A stretch of 64,000 nucleotides of DNA from Euclidia mi (GCA_944739405.2 OX123186.2:13166995-13230994); one strand, 5' to 3'; numbered from the stretch's first letter, positions 19,491-31,275 are shown. Numbers and translations are program-made. The notes: a model not told the origin generated them from the letters alone.

Positions 19491-22408
19491 AGGCTTTAGG
19501 TGCCTTCAACGCTAAATCAGTGACATGGGGATCTCCCAGGACGCATGCCCGTGGTGAGGCGGTCGGGAAGTGGGCTGATGCTTTGGGACTCTGCTTGCTT
19601 AACAGAGACTCAACCAATACGTGCGTGTGGCAACAGGGAGGGTCAATAGTGGACCTTTCGTTCGCTACCCCTGCTCTCGCCATGCGCGTAAGGAATTGGC
19701 GTGTCCGAGAGGAAGTTGAAACTCTATCGGACCATTTGTACATCCGTATGGAAATCACTTCCTCCCAGCACGCTATTAGTGGGCACAACCCACAGAACAG
19801 AAATCCTCGTTGCCCGCGGTGGGCCACAAAGCGGCTTAACAGTGACCTACTTGCGGAGGCAGCTATCGTTCAGGCATGGTTATGCTCTCCGACCCCTTCA
19901 GACGATGTTAACGTCGGGGCTGTTCATTTTTGCAATGCCATAACCTCGGTGTGCGATTCGGCTATGCCCCGTATGCGAGGACGACCGTCAAGGACGGGAG
20001 TTTACTGGTGGTCCCACGAGCTGGCGAATCTCCGTAAAACCTGCGTTCGTGCTCGGAGGTCTTACACTCACTATCGTTCTCGTCGCCGCCGTGACGAGGA
20101 GAGGGAAAGTCAACTTTATGAGACCTATCGTGAAGCGAGAACGGCTTTCAAGCTGGCCATCTTTCGTGCCAAAGAGTTGGCGAGAATTGATGAGCTGGAG
20201 AGTCTCGAGCGCGACCCGTGGGGCTGCCCATATCGTGCTGCCCGAAATAAACTCCGCGCTCGGGGCCCCCCTCTCACTGAGACTCTCCAGCCCAACTTCC
20301 TTGCGCAAGTTGTTGAAGGACTGTTTCCCGACCGGCCGGACCACATCCCACCAACAATGGCCCCATTAGAAGACCAAAACCGGACAGAAGACTCTACCAT
20401 TCCGCCGGTTACGGAGGCAGAGATGGGTGCAATTGTTCTACTAACTCGCAATTAGAACACAGCCCCTGGCCCTGATGGGGTGCCAGCACGAGCCCTGGCA
20501 CTAGCCCTGAATCACATGAGCCATCACCTCAGGAGTCTGTTTGACACCTGCTTAGTGTCCGGACGGTTTCCTCAAAGTTGGAAGGACGGGAAGTTGGTAC
20601 TTATACCGAAACCGGGACGACCTCTTGAGTCAGTTGCAGCTTACAGACCCATTGTGTTGTTGGACGAGACAGGGAAACTGCTTGAGAAAATTTTCGCTTA
20701 CCGCATCGTCCGGCACCTGCGTACGATCGGCCGTGATTTGTCGGACGCCCAATTTTGACTTTCAGGGAGGACGTTCAACAATTGATGCTGTGCAGTTGCC
20801 GAGGGAGGGGTGCTATTGGCGGTGTCCCTAGACATCGCCAATGCATTCAATACACTGCCATTCAGCTGCATCGAAGAAGCTCTTCGCTATCATGGAGTGC
20901 CTATCTACTTGAAGCGGCTGATAGCAGATTGCTTACGAGGCAGAAGTGTCCTGTATGAGATCCCCGAAGGACTGGCTCAAAGACCCATGTCGTGCGGTGT
21001 CCCCCAAGTCTCGGTTCTCGGGCCACTCTTGTGGGACATCGGATACGATTGGGTCCTCCGCGGGTAGTTGCGATCCGGACTGAGCGTCATCAGTTACGCT
21101 GACAATACTCTAGTCACAACCCGCGGTGATACTTTCGAGGAGGCCGCTCGCCTAGTCTCGATAAGAGCCGCTCAAGTAGTCGCGCGTATTGAGGATTTAG
21201 GACTACAAGTGGCACTTAACAAGACGGAGGCTCTAGTCTTTTGTGGGCCCCACCGTTGTCCACCCAGCGGTGCCTCTATAATAGTAGGTTCGGCACGCGT
21301 ACCGGTACAAATCCAGATGAAATATCTGGGCTTAGTCCTAGACAGGCGGTGGCGCTTCGACGAGCATTTCAGCCGACTTGCTCCAAAGCTCCGTGGCACT
21401 GCATCCGCACTTGGGCGGCTGTTACCAAACTTGGGTGGACCCAGCTTCAAATGCCGGCGATTGTATACTGGGATCATCCGGTCGATGGCATTGTATGGCG
21501 CACCCATATGGGCGGACTCTTTGAACGCCCAGTGCAGGACTCTCTTGCGACGTCCGCAAAGAGTTATGGCGATCAGAGCAATACGCGGTTACCGTACGGT
21601 GTCAGCTGACGCAGCCTGCGCGCTGGCCGGCACGATCCCATGGGACCTGGAGGTTGAGGTGCTTGCCGATGGCTATTTTAAGGTCATGGAATTCCGAGAG
21701 GCCACGGGAAACTATCCCCCCTCGGAAGATATTACGGCTTGGCGAAACCGAGCCAATCAACAGGCGGTTCAAAAATGGACGTCACGATTGGAGGCACCGA
21801 CAGCCGGCCTTCGAATCGTCAGTGCGCTTAGGCCTTTACTGGCACAGTGGGTTGGGCGGCAGCATGGGACTCTTTCTTTCCGGCTAGTACAGGTACCTAT
21901 TGTCGGGGCATGGTTGCTTCGGCATACTTGCCTGCACACGGTCGCTAGGAGGTAATTGAGTCCCGCCTGTCGCCACTGCGATTGCAGTGAGGACAACAGC
22001 CTGGCGGATCCAATCCGTCGCCGACGGACTGGCAGGCGCAGGCGCGCATTTGCGCGCCTGATACCATCGTAGCTAAGGCTGCGGGTGAGAGAACAGGGAC
22101 TCTCTCACCCGCCAACGGAGCCCATGAGGAAGGCATCGCCCTACAATTAAGGCTTCGTATTAATGAAAGTGCTCGGTTCTTACTCCGAGCGAGTATCGCT
22201 GGATGGGTTGCCGAAGAGTAAGAAAGTTTTCCGGGGATCCACCCATAAAGCGATGAGGAGGCACTCCGTGAGGTTTTAGTCGGTATGCCAAAAACAGCCG
22301 GGGGAGCCCGATATAACCCCACATTCTCCCCGTGATTGACGGGGTATGCGTAACGCATACCCCGTCATTCACAGGTCATTCACGCGTAAAAAAAAGGCTT
22401 TAGGTGCC
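19491..22408 (+). mobile_element. 5'-truncated R1-clade LINE with target-site duplication
   Basis: AGGCTTTAGGTGCC occurs directly before the element (19491-19504) and after its A tail (22395-22408); the first A may belong to the tail. The element body is therefore about 19505-22394. It contains the end of the endonuclease, the RT, the C-terminal zinc motif, a 3' UTR of about 310 bp and a short A tail. The surrounding sequence is not TTAGG, so this insertion did not use telomeric repeats. Confidence 0.9.
19505..22073 (+). pseudogene. R1-clade LINE ORF2 (endonuclease end, RT, zinc motif)
   Basis: 19505-20455 codes the end of the AP-like endonuclease (FNAKS start, then SDHLYI) and the linker. 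20480-20758 holds the RT fingers (YRPIVLLDETGKLLEK). Around 20760 the frame shifts to give FQGGRSTIDAV, then shifts again near 20800. 20810-21955 holds the palm with SLDIANAF, a GVPQ motif and YADN where the active enzyme has YADD. 21956-22073 continues in frame past a stop with a cysteine-histidine motif (CRHC). In-frame stops lie at 20453, 21065 and 21953. The first 5' residues of the endonuclease are lost by truncation. It cannot be active. R1 clade is chosen for the C-terminal motif and the HGTLSFRL block shared with the fragment at 12903. Confidence 0.88.
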
Positions 22409-24509
22409 TACTACTAGTTACAAGTACTTAAGTCGCCCGCAATAAGAAGTGTCTGTTGACATTCATCAACCACATTGCCAGACTCCTCACCAATTTAGGT
22501 AGTTTCACTACCCTTTTCGTCAAATTTGTTACATGTCTGTAAAATAAATATATATTTGCAGAGTCTGCCTTTAATAGAACATCTGGAGTCGCTTCCAAAT
22601 TATTCAGACGCCAAATAATTATCTTCGTGTTAGCATAGTAAAAATGGCCTTCGTTATTTTAAATTATGGCACTTTGAGAGTACAAGACAAAATGTAAATT
22701 CTCAAATTATTTTAACTATTGCTGTTAAATATGAGTTAGTATTGTAAAATTTCAGTATTTCAAAATAAATAAAGTCAGACTTAATGCTGCCCATGGCTTC
22801 GCCCGCGTGGGCGTCTGTTATCGTGACAACAGATAGCCTATGTGCTGTTCTGATGTGTGAAGTATGTTACTGTTATTTGTTCTGTAATTTTTGCCTGAAG
22901 ATGTAACAGACATTGACTTTTGCGCTAACAAAGGTATTATCATTATCAAACAGCTTTTCGGAATCGATTGTTGGACACAGGCTTTATCTTATTTGCGTTA
23001 CAATAGCAATAGTGAAGGAGGACTTGGCCTGCTATTTCATGCTGATCAGACGGGCTAAAATAGGTTTAATGTCAAGCTTTCCGTTTCTTCTCAAAGATGC
23101 TACTTGCTTCGTATACCTATATGTCTTAGAAGCCTCTTTCGACTCCTGCTGATTAAATGGAGCTCACACTGAATACTTTGAATTACATCCTTACCGCACA
23201 GAGAGGATTATTATTATTATATGAAGAATTAAATAATAATCTGGCGATAACACACTGTATGTTATGCCGGACATATCACCGTCACGAGTCGGTCGCATGT
23301 CCCAGCTAATTAACATATTAATTGCCTCAATACATGCCGTGATTCACGTTACCAAACTTATCTCATTTGCGTTAATATAATATGTAATACCATAAGAAAC
23401 GCGAAAGTTTGTGAGGATGGAAGTAGGTGTGCATGTTTGTTGCTCTTTAACGCATAAACTAATGAACGGGTTATGACGAGACAGCTGCAATATAGCTCTC
23501 CTATACATATATTAGACTTGACTAACGTGACTATTGAACAGAGTGGCAATGAGTTTCTAGTCCGCTTCTTGTCATCAAGGCTCTCCTTCGCGTACTGATA
23601 TTTCCTTTTTTCGATACTTAGTTATGTCACTATGTATTAAAAGTTACTTTATATTACCAATTAGGTACCGAAAAGGCAGTTGTGTCTGTGCCCAGAAGTG
23701 TGTAGAGTGTTTTTTAATTATTTGAGTTAGTGTTTGATATCTTTGTCATGATAATCGCTACTGACGTGCGTCCTAAATACTAGCTACATAAAAATTTAAG
23801 TATCTTACGTAATGTAAGAATGTTATTTTCATTGTCATTGTTGTTATTTCTTATTCTGTATGATACTAGCTGAACCAGGCTCCACTTGACAAGAAATGAA
23901 TACGGAAGTCGCCGGGATTTTGCTGGATTTTTACTACCAACACACGAGTATGGACATGTCACTTTTAACGTTGTGTCGAGTGCTTTATCGTAGCCTTGCT
24001 CATCGTGACATATTAGGACCCGAAAGTACCTAAACAAAACGTCCTTGAGCGTAGAAGATGAGGAAACAGATAGAGTAAAGTAAGTATACTCACTCTTTTT
24101 GTCTCTATACTTTTATTTGCGATATTAGTGGCGAGTGCAGGCCACGATCAAATAATTATTAGCATTACATTGCCATTCATTAGTAGATAGTTCATAAGTA
24201 TGTTTTTCTTTTATAAGCTATCGTTTTCTTTTTGTCCTCGTCCTAGTGTTCTACTAATAGTATTCAAGACTTTCTTCATGAAGCCCGATGGCCGCTTTTT
24301 AATCTAAGTTATATGTGAGCTCCTGTGAACGGTTAAATGATCGACATCATTATTAGCCTATTATAATCTGTCCCACAGGTGGGGACAATATTCAATATGA
24401 GAAGGATTAGGTCATAGATCACCACGCTGTCTTTCGAGAACATCGTGGAAAACTCTCAGTCATGCATGTTTGCTCAAGATGACTTTAACATATTGCATAA
24501 ATAAACAAT
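22409..24509. other. No gene seen
   Basis: AT-rich. Near 22783-22860 CCCATGGCTTCGCCCGCGTGG is a common dispersed repeat phrase. Several open frames of 60-85 codons show no known motif. Confidence 0.5.
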
Positions 24510-25297
24510 TCGGGCAAGTGCGAGTCTGACTCGCGCACCGAGGGTTCCGTACGCATTTTACCTTATTTGAGGTTAGTGCTAATGACGCTAGTCCTCTAAA
24601 TCTGAGGGTCTAGTACTACTTTGCACTCGATCGTCACGGTGGACGATAGCCTAGACGACAGGAACAATTTCCATACATTTTCTAAATGCGCCCCCTAGCG
24701 GTCTCTATCGATCGCTTCTCTCTCTCTCTGTATGAGCGCCCATACAAAGAGTACTATCTTAAATGGAGTCTACTATGTATGTATGGGGACACCCTTAAAT
24801 TTTCCACTTTTTTATTTTTTTCTAGAGGTATAGGAGATATGGTCAAAATTAGGTTTTTGCGAAAACTTGTAAGTACCAAAATTAACCTTAATTTTCAACT
24901 TTTTTAAATTTTCGGAATTTTTCCTTTATTTGTGCCGTAAGACCCTGCTTTTGGCCAAATTTCGTGATTCTAGTTCAACGGGAACTACCACATAGGTTTT
25001 CGACCCAAAACCTATAGGGTACTTACGGTTGACCTAGAATTGTCAATTTTTGTTAAAACCAAGGTCTTACAGCACAAGTAAAGGAAAAATTCCGAAAATT
25101 AAAAAAAGTTGAAAATTAAGGTTAATTTTGGTGCTTACAAGTTTTCGCAAAAACCTAATTTTGACCATATCTTTTTATCGGGTCGACCCAGGACCCTGAT
25201 TTTTACACACCTAATAGGAACCATAGACCTCAGTATCTGGTATAAATTTCAATTTGCTAGGTCCACCCGTTCCTGAGAAAATCGGTGGTGACACACG

Positions 25298-25328
<31 letters not shown>

Positions 25329-25394
25329 GGACAAGAAAGTGATCTTATAAGGGTTCCTTTTTTTACCTTGTGAGGTACGGAACCCTAAAAATAA
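24510..25394. repeat. Dispersed repeat bounded by GGGTTCCGTAC and its complement
   Basis: Starts with GCAAGTGCGAGTCTGACTCG and GGGTTCCGTAC (24541-24551) and ends with GTACGGAACCC (25375-25385), so the outer ends are inverted. It includes a 110-bp inverted repeat (24835-24944 with 25063-25172) and an ACAG microsatellite (about 25298-25328). Related pieces occur at 3191, 5161-6066, 39330 and 40900. No coding role seen. Confidence 0.7.
25297..25329 (+). repeat. ACAG microsatellite
   Basis: Seven or eight ACAG units in a row. Confidence 0.9.
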
Positions 25395-25723
25395 AAATAT
25401 ACACAAGCAAACAAAAAAAGAGTTGCACTTGTTGTTTGCAAGCAAACAAAATGTCCAATATTTTTGGTTTCTTTTTCGTCGAATCGACAGAACAAACAGT
25501 TTTATTGAATATAGTTGATTGAATCAGGCGTTACTTGGCGGAACTCCATTGTAACCTAATGGAAGGAAAGAGGAACCCACCACGCACCCTCGAATTGACC
25601 ACCCCAACTATTGCAATAGAAAAAGGTTGACAATATCGAACTCCTCTAAAAGGATAAGGGATATAGGAATGGTATGGGTTCCAGGAAGATACCTGACTTG
25701 CAGTATCCCGCTGTATGCGCCGA
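25395..25723 (-). other. Probable 3' region of the Penelope element and flank
   Basis: Follows the stop of the Penelope ORF on the minus strand. No ORF of its own. The 3' end of the element could not be fixed. Confidence 0.45.
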
Positions 25724-26693
25724 CTATTCTTCGACACGTGTTTCGCCTCTGCACGAGGCATCCTCAGGAACGATGGGCAACGACTGAGCGCTTTCCAACC
25801 GTGGGCATGTCTTATAAACGATTGTACTTTCTAATCCCCTCCCTCCGTTGCTCGACTGATGTGAGTCATTATGACGGTGTGCGAATATATTCAGCAATGG
25901 GGACCCGTTAAAGTTGGTTTGATCGTTCAGTAATGTATGCTTGTCCCGCTTTAAAATCTCTAATTGTTCCAATACGCACATTCTAATACCCTTTTGACAA
26001 GTGTGTATGACGTCAAATGAATGTCCGCTATTTAAGGTATGACCCGATTCAAGTAAATGTTCGGCAAAATGAGACTTTACCGGCTGGTTGTTTCTAAACG
26101 CCGCTAAATGTTCTTTATATCTCAGCTCAAAACTTCGACCCGTCTGTGCTATGTACTTATTTTGGCATTGGTCGCATGTTAAGCAGTAAATACCGGACTT
26201 TTTGTTCTTGCATACTTTATCTTTACCATTGCAAAGAAATTTTAACGTTTTGTATGGTTTATAGGCTGATCTGATACCGTTCCTCCCCAGTATACGCGCC
26301 ATACGGTCAGTTATGCTTCCAAAATAGGTAAGAACAGCGGTATTATTTATAGGTTCTTTTATAGAGGGATATAAAAGTGACTTGGCCATTCTAAGTTGTT
26401 TTCCTCTAATCATCTTGTCAATTAGGCGTTTACTATACCCGTTGGATTGAGCTATATGATAAATAATATTTAATTCTCTGTTATATGATTCTATATTCAG
26501 TGGTACATTTAATAATCTATGAATCATACTGTGAAATGCTGCCATTTTGTGTTGCGATGGATGACAGGACGATGCTGGTATTGTACTATCTGTATACGTC
26601 GGTTTACGATAAATTTCAAATGAGTGTGAGGTACCCTCCCTTTTGATAGTCAAATCTAAGAAGTTTATTGAGCAGATTTTTAATTATAACTTA
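25724..26693 (-). pseudogene. Penelope-like element: end of RT plus GIY-YIG endonuclease, 5'-truncated
   Basis: The minus strand is open from about 26693 to a TAG at 25724-25726. It begins in the RT tail (INFLDLTIKREG, then FEIYRKPTYTD) and goes through a linker with HPSQHKMAAFHSMI to a GIY-YIG domain: SGIYCLTCDQCQ, NKYIAQTGRS, then RYKEHLAAF and HFAEHLLESGH. The domain would nick target DNA for element insertion. In this copy the usual YIG is YIA. The RT palm is absent, so the copy is dead on arrival by 5' truncation, which is common in this group. No internal stop over about 310 codons points to a young age. The last 15 codons overlap a hammerhead ribozyme motif. Left neighbour on the plus strand is the dispersed repeat; the 5' break lies about 50 bp from the 611-bp duplication. 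Confidence 0.9.
25727..25780 (-). ncRNA. Hammerhead ribozyme motif in the Penelope element
   Basis: On the minus strand: CUGAGGA (25767-25761; core CUGANGA), stem II (25760-25745, GCCUC pairing with GAGGC around a short loop), GAAA (25744-25741), a two-pair stem III closed by the ACGU loop, then GUC ending at 25733, the expected cleavage site. Stem I can start with UUC pairing with GAA and has an internal loop. Penelope-like elements are known to carry such minimal hammerheads. All core bases are present. Activity is not shown. Confidence 0.75.
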
Positions 26694-26742
26694 ACATTCT
26701 TTATACTTTATATTAAAAAAATCTTTATATAAAAAATCTGCC

Positions 26743-27353
26743 ACCTCGAACACGACGTCCCTCCGGTGTCCACCACGTGGCGATATGTGTCCATTTTTCG
26801 GGATGCATTCTGCAGATATGACCTGCCCAATCCCACTTTAATTTCGCGGCCTTCTTGCCAACATCACTGATGCCAGTCTTAACGCGTAAATAAAAAAGGA
26901 ATAAAAAGGAAAAGGATTAAATGAAAAAAATAAGTTTAAAAACGAGAACCCGACTACGTCAAAAAGGGTGTCTAAAAAGAACGAAACAAGAAAATAGCTC
27001 ATTCTGATATAAATCCAGAAAAGTATAAGTACAGTATAAGTACAGTGTAAGTGGTCGCACCTATTGAAATCGGCCGTAAGTCGTAATATAGCTACCGATA
27101 GAAGCTCAAAGTATCTATGAACCTATTAGCTTTCATTGTTTTCAGTAGGTCAAGTGATAATAATAAAGTAAGTACATTATATAAAAATATTTATATTAAG
27201 TAAATTATTATTCTACTATTATTGAAAATGCTAAAGCTTGTTAAGATGGATATATGTTGAATGAATGTTTAGATGTTGGTCACTCTTACATCCAAAAACT
27301 ACTGCACGTATTATGATAAAAATTTTCAGTAATGTTTCTTATGCATAATTATT
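26743..27353. repeat. 611-bp direct repeat, copy 1
   Basis: Identical to 29653-30263 except for about four single-base changes and no length change by eye. Its left end cuts into a minus-strand LINE fragment (GHICRM block, 26743-26883) in mid-reading-frame; its right end meets a LINE ORF1. So this copy is likely the derived one. Confidence 0.9.
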
Positions 27354-28187
27354 GTGGCGAGGGACTTAAACAAGTTACCTCCTGTCACTATCGACCACGT
27401 CGATGTTACAAGCCTTTTGAAGGACATAGTTTTTCTGAAGGCAAGTTTAGCGGATGTACACAAGAAGTTGGAGACATCTGAAGATACCGTCGCACTCTTG
27501 CGCACGGAGTTAGACGACTTACGTAAGGTTGTCGATTTAAGTGGGTCACCGGCGCGTAGTAACATCAACACGCGCCGAGGTGCATGCGTCAATACATCGG
27601 TCGCAAGCTTCGCGTCAGCAGTTCTGTCGCCGCGTAAGTTTGTGACTGCTGAGTGCGCTACACAAGCGCCCCGCAGCCCTGCCCCCGTCCCCGCGACTTC
27701 TTCGTGTATCGCCGCGCGACCTACATCAATAAAGGCTCAGCAGGAAACTGCAAGCACCCCCGTAGCTGCGAAGTCCAAGCCGGAAAAGGCGAAAAAACAG
27801 GCTGACGTAGTAGATGATGGTTTTGTGACGGTGCAGAGGAGGAAGCGTCGTCAGAAGACCGTCAAGAACTGTTGCGGTTCGGCTCCTGTGGAGCCTGGTG
27901 CAACCCTGCGCGCTGCCGCACCGAACACACCCGTGTACATCTCTCGCCTGCACTACACCACTAAGGCGGAGGACATCGCGGAGTACGTGCGCCAAAAGTC
28001 CAAGTACATGCCGAGAGTACAGCTGCTGGAGTCGCGACGCAACGTCAACTTCAAGGCGTTTGTGGTGCGGATCCCGACGTGCTTTCTGCCTGTTGTTATG
28101 AAGGAGGACATTTGGCCGAAAGGTGTGGTGTTCCGTCGCTTCCGCGGACAAGTGCCACCAGAACGCACAACATTATCGTGGCCGTAG
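27354..28187 (+). pseudogene. LINE ORF1 protein (gag-like), N-terminally truncated
   Basis: The open frame starts at the boundary of the 611-bp repeat with GTG, so the true start is lost. Residues about 10-65 are a likely coiled coil (heptad-like LLKDIVFLKASLADVHKKL). A low-complexity middle rich in A, P, S and K follows, with basic QRRKRRQK (about 160). The last 80 residues (VYISRLHYTT to GVVFRRFRG) match the C-terminal domain of ORF1 proteins in CR1-type LINEs of invertebrates, which binds element RNA. The usual PHD-like zinc finger at the N-terminus is not here. No stop in 277 codons. Confidence 0.75.
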
Positions 28188-28432
28188 ATAAGTGAAGCAA
28201 TTTTAACATAGTATATAAGTATATTTCTATTATTTACTAACAAAAATTGTATATTGTATGTATGTTAGTATGTAAGGTATGTATCTAAATAAAAAAATAT
28301 ATATGTCAAACCATTGTCTAGTACCCATAGTACAAGCTCTGCTTAGTTTGGGACTAGATGGTGATGCATGTAATATATGTATTGTGTATTTACTTATTTA
28401 AATAAATTGATTTTGAATTTTTGAAAAAAAAA
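27354..28432 (+). mobile_element. LINE (CR1/Zenon-like) lacking ORF2
   Basis: ORF1 (27354-28187) is followed after only about 130 bp by a LINE 3' end (about 28316-28432: GTACCCATAGTACAAGCTCT and TTTGGGACTAGATGG, then an A run). The whole of ORF2 is missing. The same 3' end occurs in reverse at 8668-8762. Confidence 0.7.
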
Positions 28433-29527
28433 AACTATAACTTGTTTACCAACTAGTACTTTTAACATTTTTTTTTAGTCAAATATTTCAGTTGGAATAA
28501 CAGTTTTTACGCAAAATCATTAATTATCCTAATCTAAATATTTCAGTTCCGGCTAAACTACTAAAAACAATCTCTTTTTCCATTAATGCAAGTCATTTCT
28601 GGCACTCGCCGGCCGCTACCGCGGTCACAGTTCTAACCTAACCTAACCATTTTTTATAATTAACCTACTCTAACTACTTCCATAAATAAACTAATATCAC
28701 CAAACGTTTGTTGTCTGAAGATTGTTTGCTGTAATAAATCATTTGATTAAAAACCAAATGACATGATACTTGGTAATATTTTGCCAAGTAAAAATTTGAC
28801 CAAATAAAAATATGCGTACTAAAATCATTCGAAATATTGCAATGGTATAAAAAAAGGTTGCTAAAATGTGTTTGGCTAATGAAACTTTGTCAAAATCTTT
28901 TCGGCAAAATGGCAGGATCCCTTATTTTTCTTATGTATATTTAGGCAGATGCTAGAATTAGAAGGACTGTTAAGTTAGGTATAGGTATTCGAGAATATAT
29001 GTAGAGTTATAGCTCGTGTAACTTTATGTGATATTCGGGCTTTTTTACCCGACTACAGCGAAGCCAAAAGGAAGAGTAATGATTTTGTTGGCAGTCTATG
29101 TATGTATAAGTATGTTTGTATGTTCCACCATAGCGCCTAAACTACTGAACCGATTTTAATAAATGGCGTATCAATAGATTCGTAATAATAGCCCGGGTGA
29201 CATAGGCTATATAAATTTTATCCAAATTTTCTATTAAGGAATTAATAGCTCACATTTCAACCTAAAATAAATTAAACGGTGATAATCATAACGTGTTTAG
29301 TATCGAAAGAAAGGTATTGGTAAGCACATAAAAATATGTAGGTACATATATTATACTGCTTAAGTTAAAATTTAATGTAAGTTTTGAAACGCGGTTGTAC
29401 TTAAAATTCACGCGGTTCAGAGACGTTGCGTTCCCTATTTTTCTTTCTTTCTTCCTATAAATATGACAATGTAAATATTTCGCAGTTAGTTTACATGTCC
29501 CATCAAGATACGGAAAAGGATTTTTTT
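28433..29527. other. Mixed repeat debris, no gene
   Basis: 28633-28648 has three CCTAA units. 28730-28920 has several TTGGYNAAAAT-like phrases. 29038-29230 is a dispersed repeat shared with 10176 (CCCGACTACAGCGAAGCC; GTATGTTCCACCATAG). Nothing coding. Confidence 0.5.
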
Positions 29528-29793
29528 TTAACCTATACTGTCCCATTGTTGGGCAAAGGTCTCCCCTACACTTCTCCAAAGGTCCCTGTCTCTAACTGTT
29601 ACTTTCCAGGTATCTGAGTTTGCATCCAGCTCATCCAACGTTTCCTGGGTCTACCTCGAACACGACGTCCCTCCGGTGTCCACCACGTGGCGATATGTGT
29701 CCATTTTTCGGGATTCATTCTGCAGATATGACCTGCCCAATCCCACTTTAATTTCGCGGCCTTCTTGCCAACATCACTGATGCCAGTCTTAAC
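29528..29793 (-). pseudogene. LINE ORF C-terminal fragment (RTE-type endings)
   Basis: The minus strand reads KAAKLKWDWAGHICRM, then WTPEGRRVRGRPRKRW, a break of about four bases, DELDANSDTWKVTVRDRDLW and EQ-type end QQWDSIG with a stop at 29528-29530. This is a well-known C-terminal end of LINE proteins in Lepidoptera, downstream of the RT. One frame break near 29618. The right part (29653-29793) lies inside the 611-bp repeat and is present a second time at 26743-26883. Confidence 0.8.
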
Positions 29794-30263
29794 GCGTAAA
29801 TAAAAAAGGAATAAAAAGGAAAAGGATTAAATGAAAAAAATAAGTTTAAAAACGAGAACCCGACTACGTCAAAAAGGGTGTCTAAAAAGAACGAAACAAG
29901 AAAATAGCTCATTCTGATATAAATCCAGAAAAGTATAAGTACAGTATAAGTACAGTGTAAGTGGTCGCACCTATTGAAATCGGCCGTAAGTCGTAATATA
30001 GCTACCGATAGAAGCTCAAAGTATCTATGAACCTATTAGCTTTCATTGTTTTCAGTAGGTCAAGTGATAATAATAAAGTAAGTACATTATATAAAAGTAT
30101 TTATATTAAGTAAATTATTATTCTACTATTATTGAAAATACTAAAGCTTGTTAAGATGGATATATGTTGAATGAATGTTTAGATGTTGGTCACTCTTACA
30201 TCCAAAAACTACTGCACGTATTATGATAAAATTTTTCAGTAATGTTTCTTATGCATAATTATT
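29653..30263. repeat. 611-bp direct repeat, copy 2 (probable original)
   Basis: Continues the LINE fragment on its left without a break, so its left edge is natural here, unlike in copy 1. See 26743-27353. Confidence 0.9.
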
Positions 30264-30806
30264 ATAACACATAGGCTCATTTGTTACACGAAATGGCGAG
30301 TAGCAAGCAGAATCATATGTAAATAAAAAGTCCCCAAACCCTAAGAGCAAATGTCAAATGACACGCGTTTCTAAGCATGAAATTGTTAAGTTATCATGAT
30401 TAATTTTATTATTTATAGTTCGGCGATTTCTTTAATCAAATGCTTTGGTGTGGAACAAGATCTGTTATTTCAAGATCGAATTTTATTCCAGTAGATCCGT
30501 TGATATTATTGCGTTTATTAAGCTACATTAGCTCGGTTATAAAGAGTTTACTTAAGTGAATTCTATGTGCATAAAAGTACTTATTCAATTTGTATTGTGA
30601 GAGAATTTGGATTATTTTATTGATTTTAAAGAAATAGTTTGCCTGCGGTTTTCGTCTGGTCTTGATTTTTTGAGGCACGCTGAGAAATCTGACAAAAATA
30701 TACAAAAAACATTGTCAATTATTGGCAATGTTTAGGTAAAATTCGATATGTTAGGACCCAATTTAAACTATCAAATTTGTAATGATTGCATATGCTTATC
30801 TATACA
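30264..30806. other. No feature seen
   Basis: AT-rich sequence without ORF or repeat that I can name. Confidence 0.5.
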
Positions 30807-31275
30807 TCTATACATATAAATAAAATTGGAGTGTCTGTTTGTAATATTATAATAACCGCTTTTTACTAAATGCATATGGATGTATACACAGTACATATAC
30901 CGAAATGACATTTTTTTAATTTTTGTTCGTCTGTCTGTCTGTCGGTTTGTTCTGGCTCATCTCTGGAACGGCTAGACCGATTTTGACGGGACTTAAATTG
31001 GCGGATAGCTGATGTACCAAGGAGGAACTTAGGCTATAAATTATCCGGGTACGCGAAGTATGTAGTTCCCTCAGGACGCGGGTGAAACCGCGGAAAACAA
31101 CTATTTATTATAAAATGAAGACAGCTCTTTGTCGCGTCTGTCTGTATGAACGCGATTAACTCAAAAACTACCCAACGGAATTTTGCGGTTTCGACCAATC
31201 GATACCTAATGCGATTCCTGAAGGCTTAGATGTATGATTCTCGCGGGCGGAGCCGCAGGCGAAGTCGAGATAATT
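30807..31275 (+). mobile_element. Helitron-like or related dispersed element
   Basis: Begins TCTATACATATAAATAAAAT with GGAGTGTCTGTTTG, then a CGTCTGTCTGTCTGTCGG stretch, CGGCTAGACCGATTTTGACG and AGGACGCGGGTGAAACCGCGG. Such 5' ends (TC with CTATAC) and inner phrases belong to non-autonomous Helitron-type repeats in Lepidoptera by my recollection. The 3' hairpin and CTRR end are not identified. Ends approximate. Confidence 0.5.

Noticed and set aside
26743..30263. 611-bp repeats as LTRs of a retrotransposon
   Set aside because: They do not begin TG and end CA, contain part of an unrelated LINE frame, and the inside holds LINE parts, not gag-pol of an LTR element.
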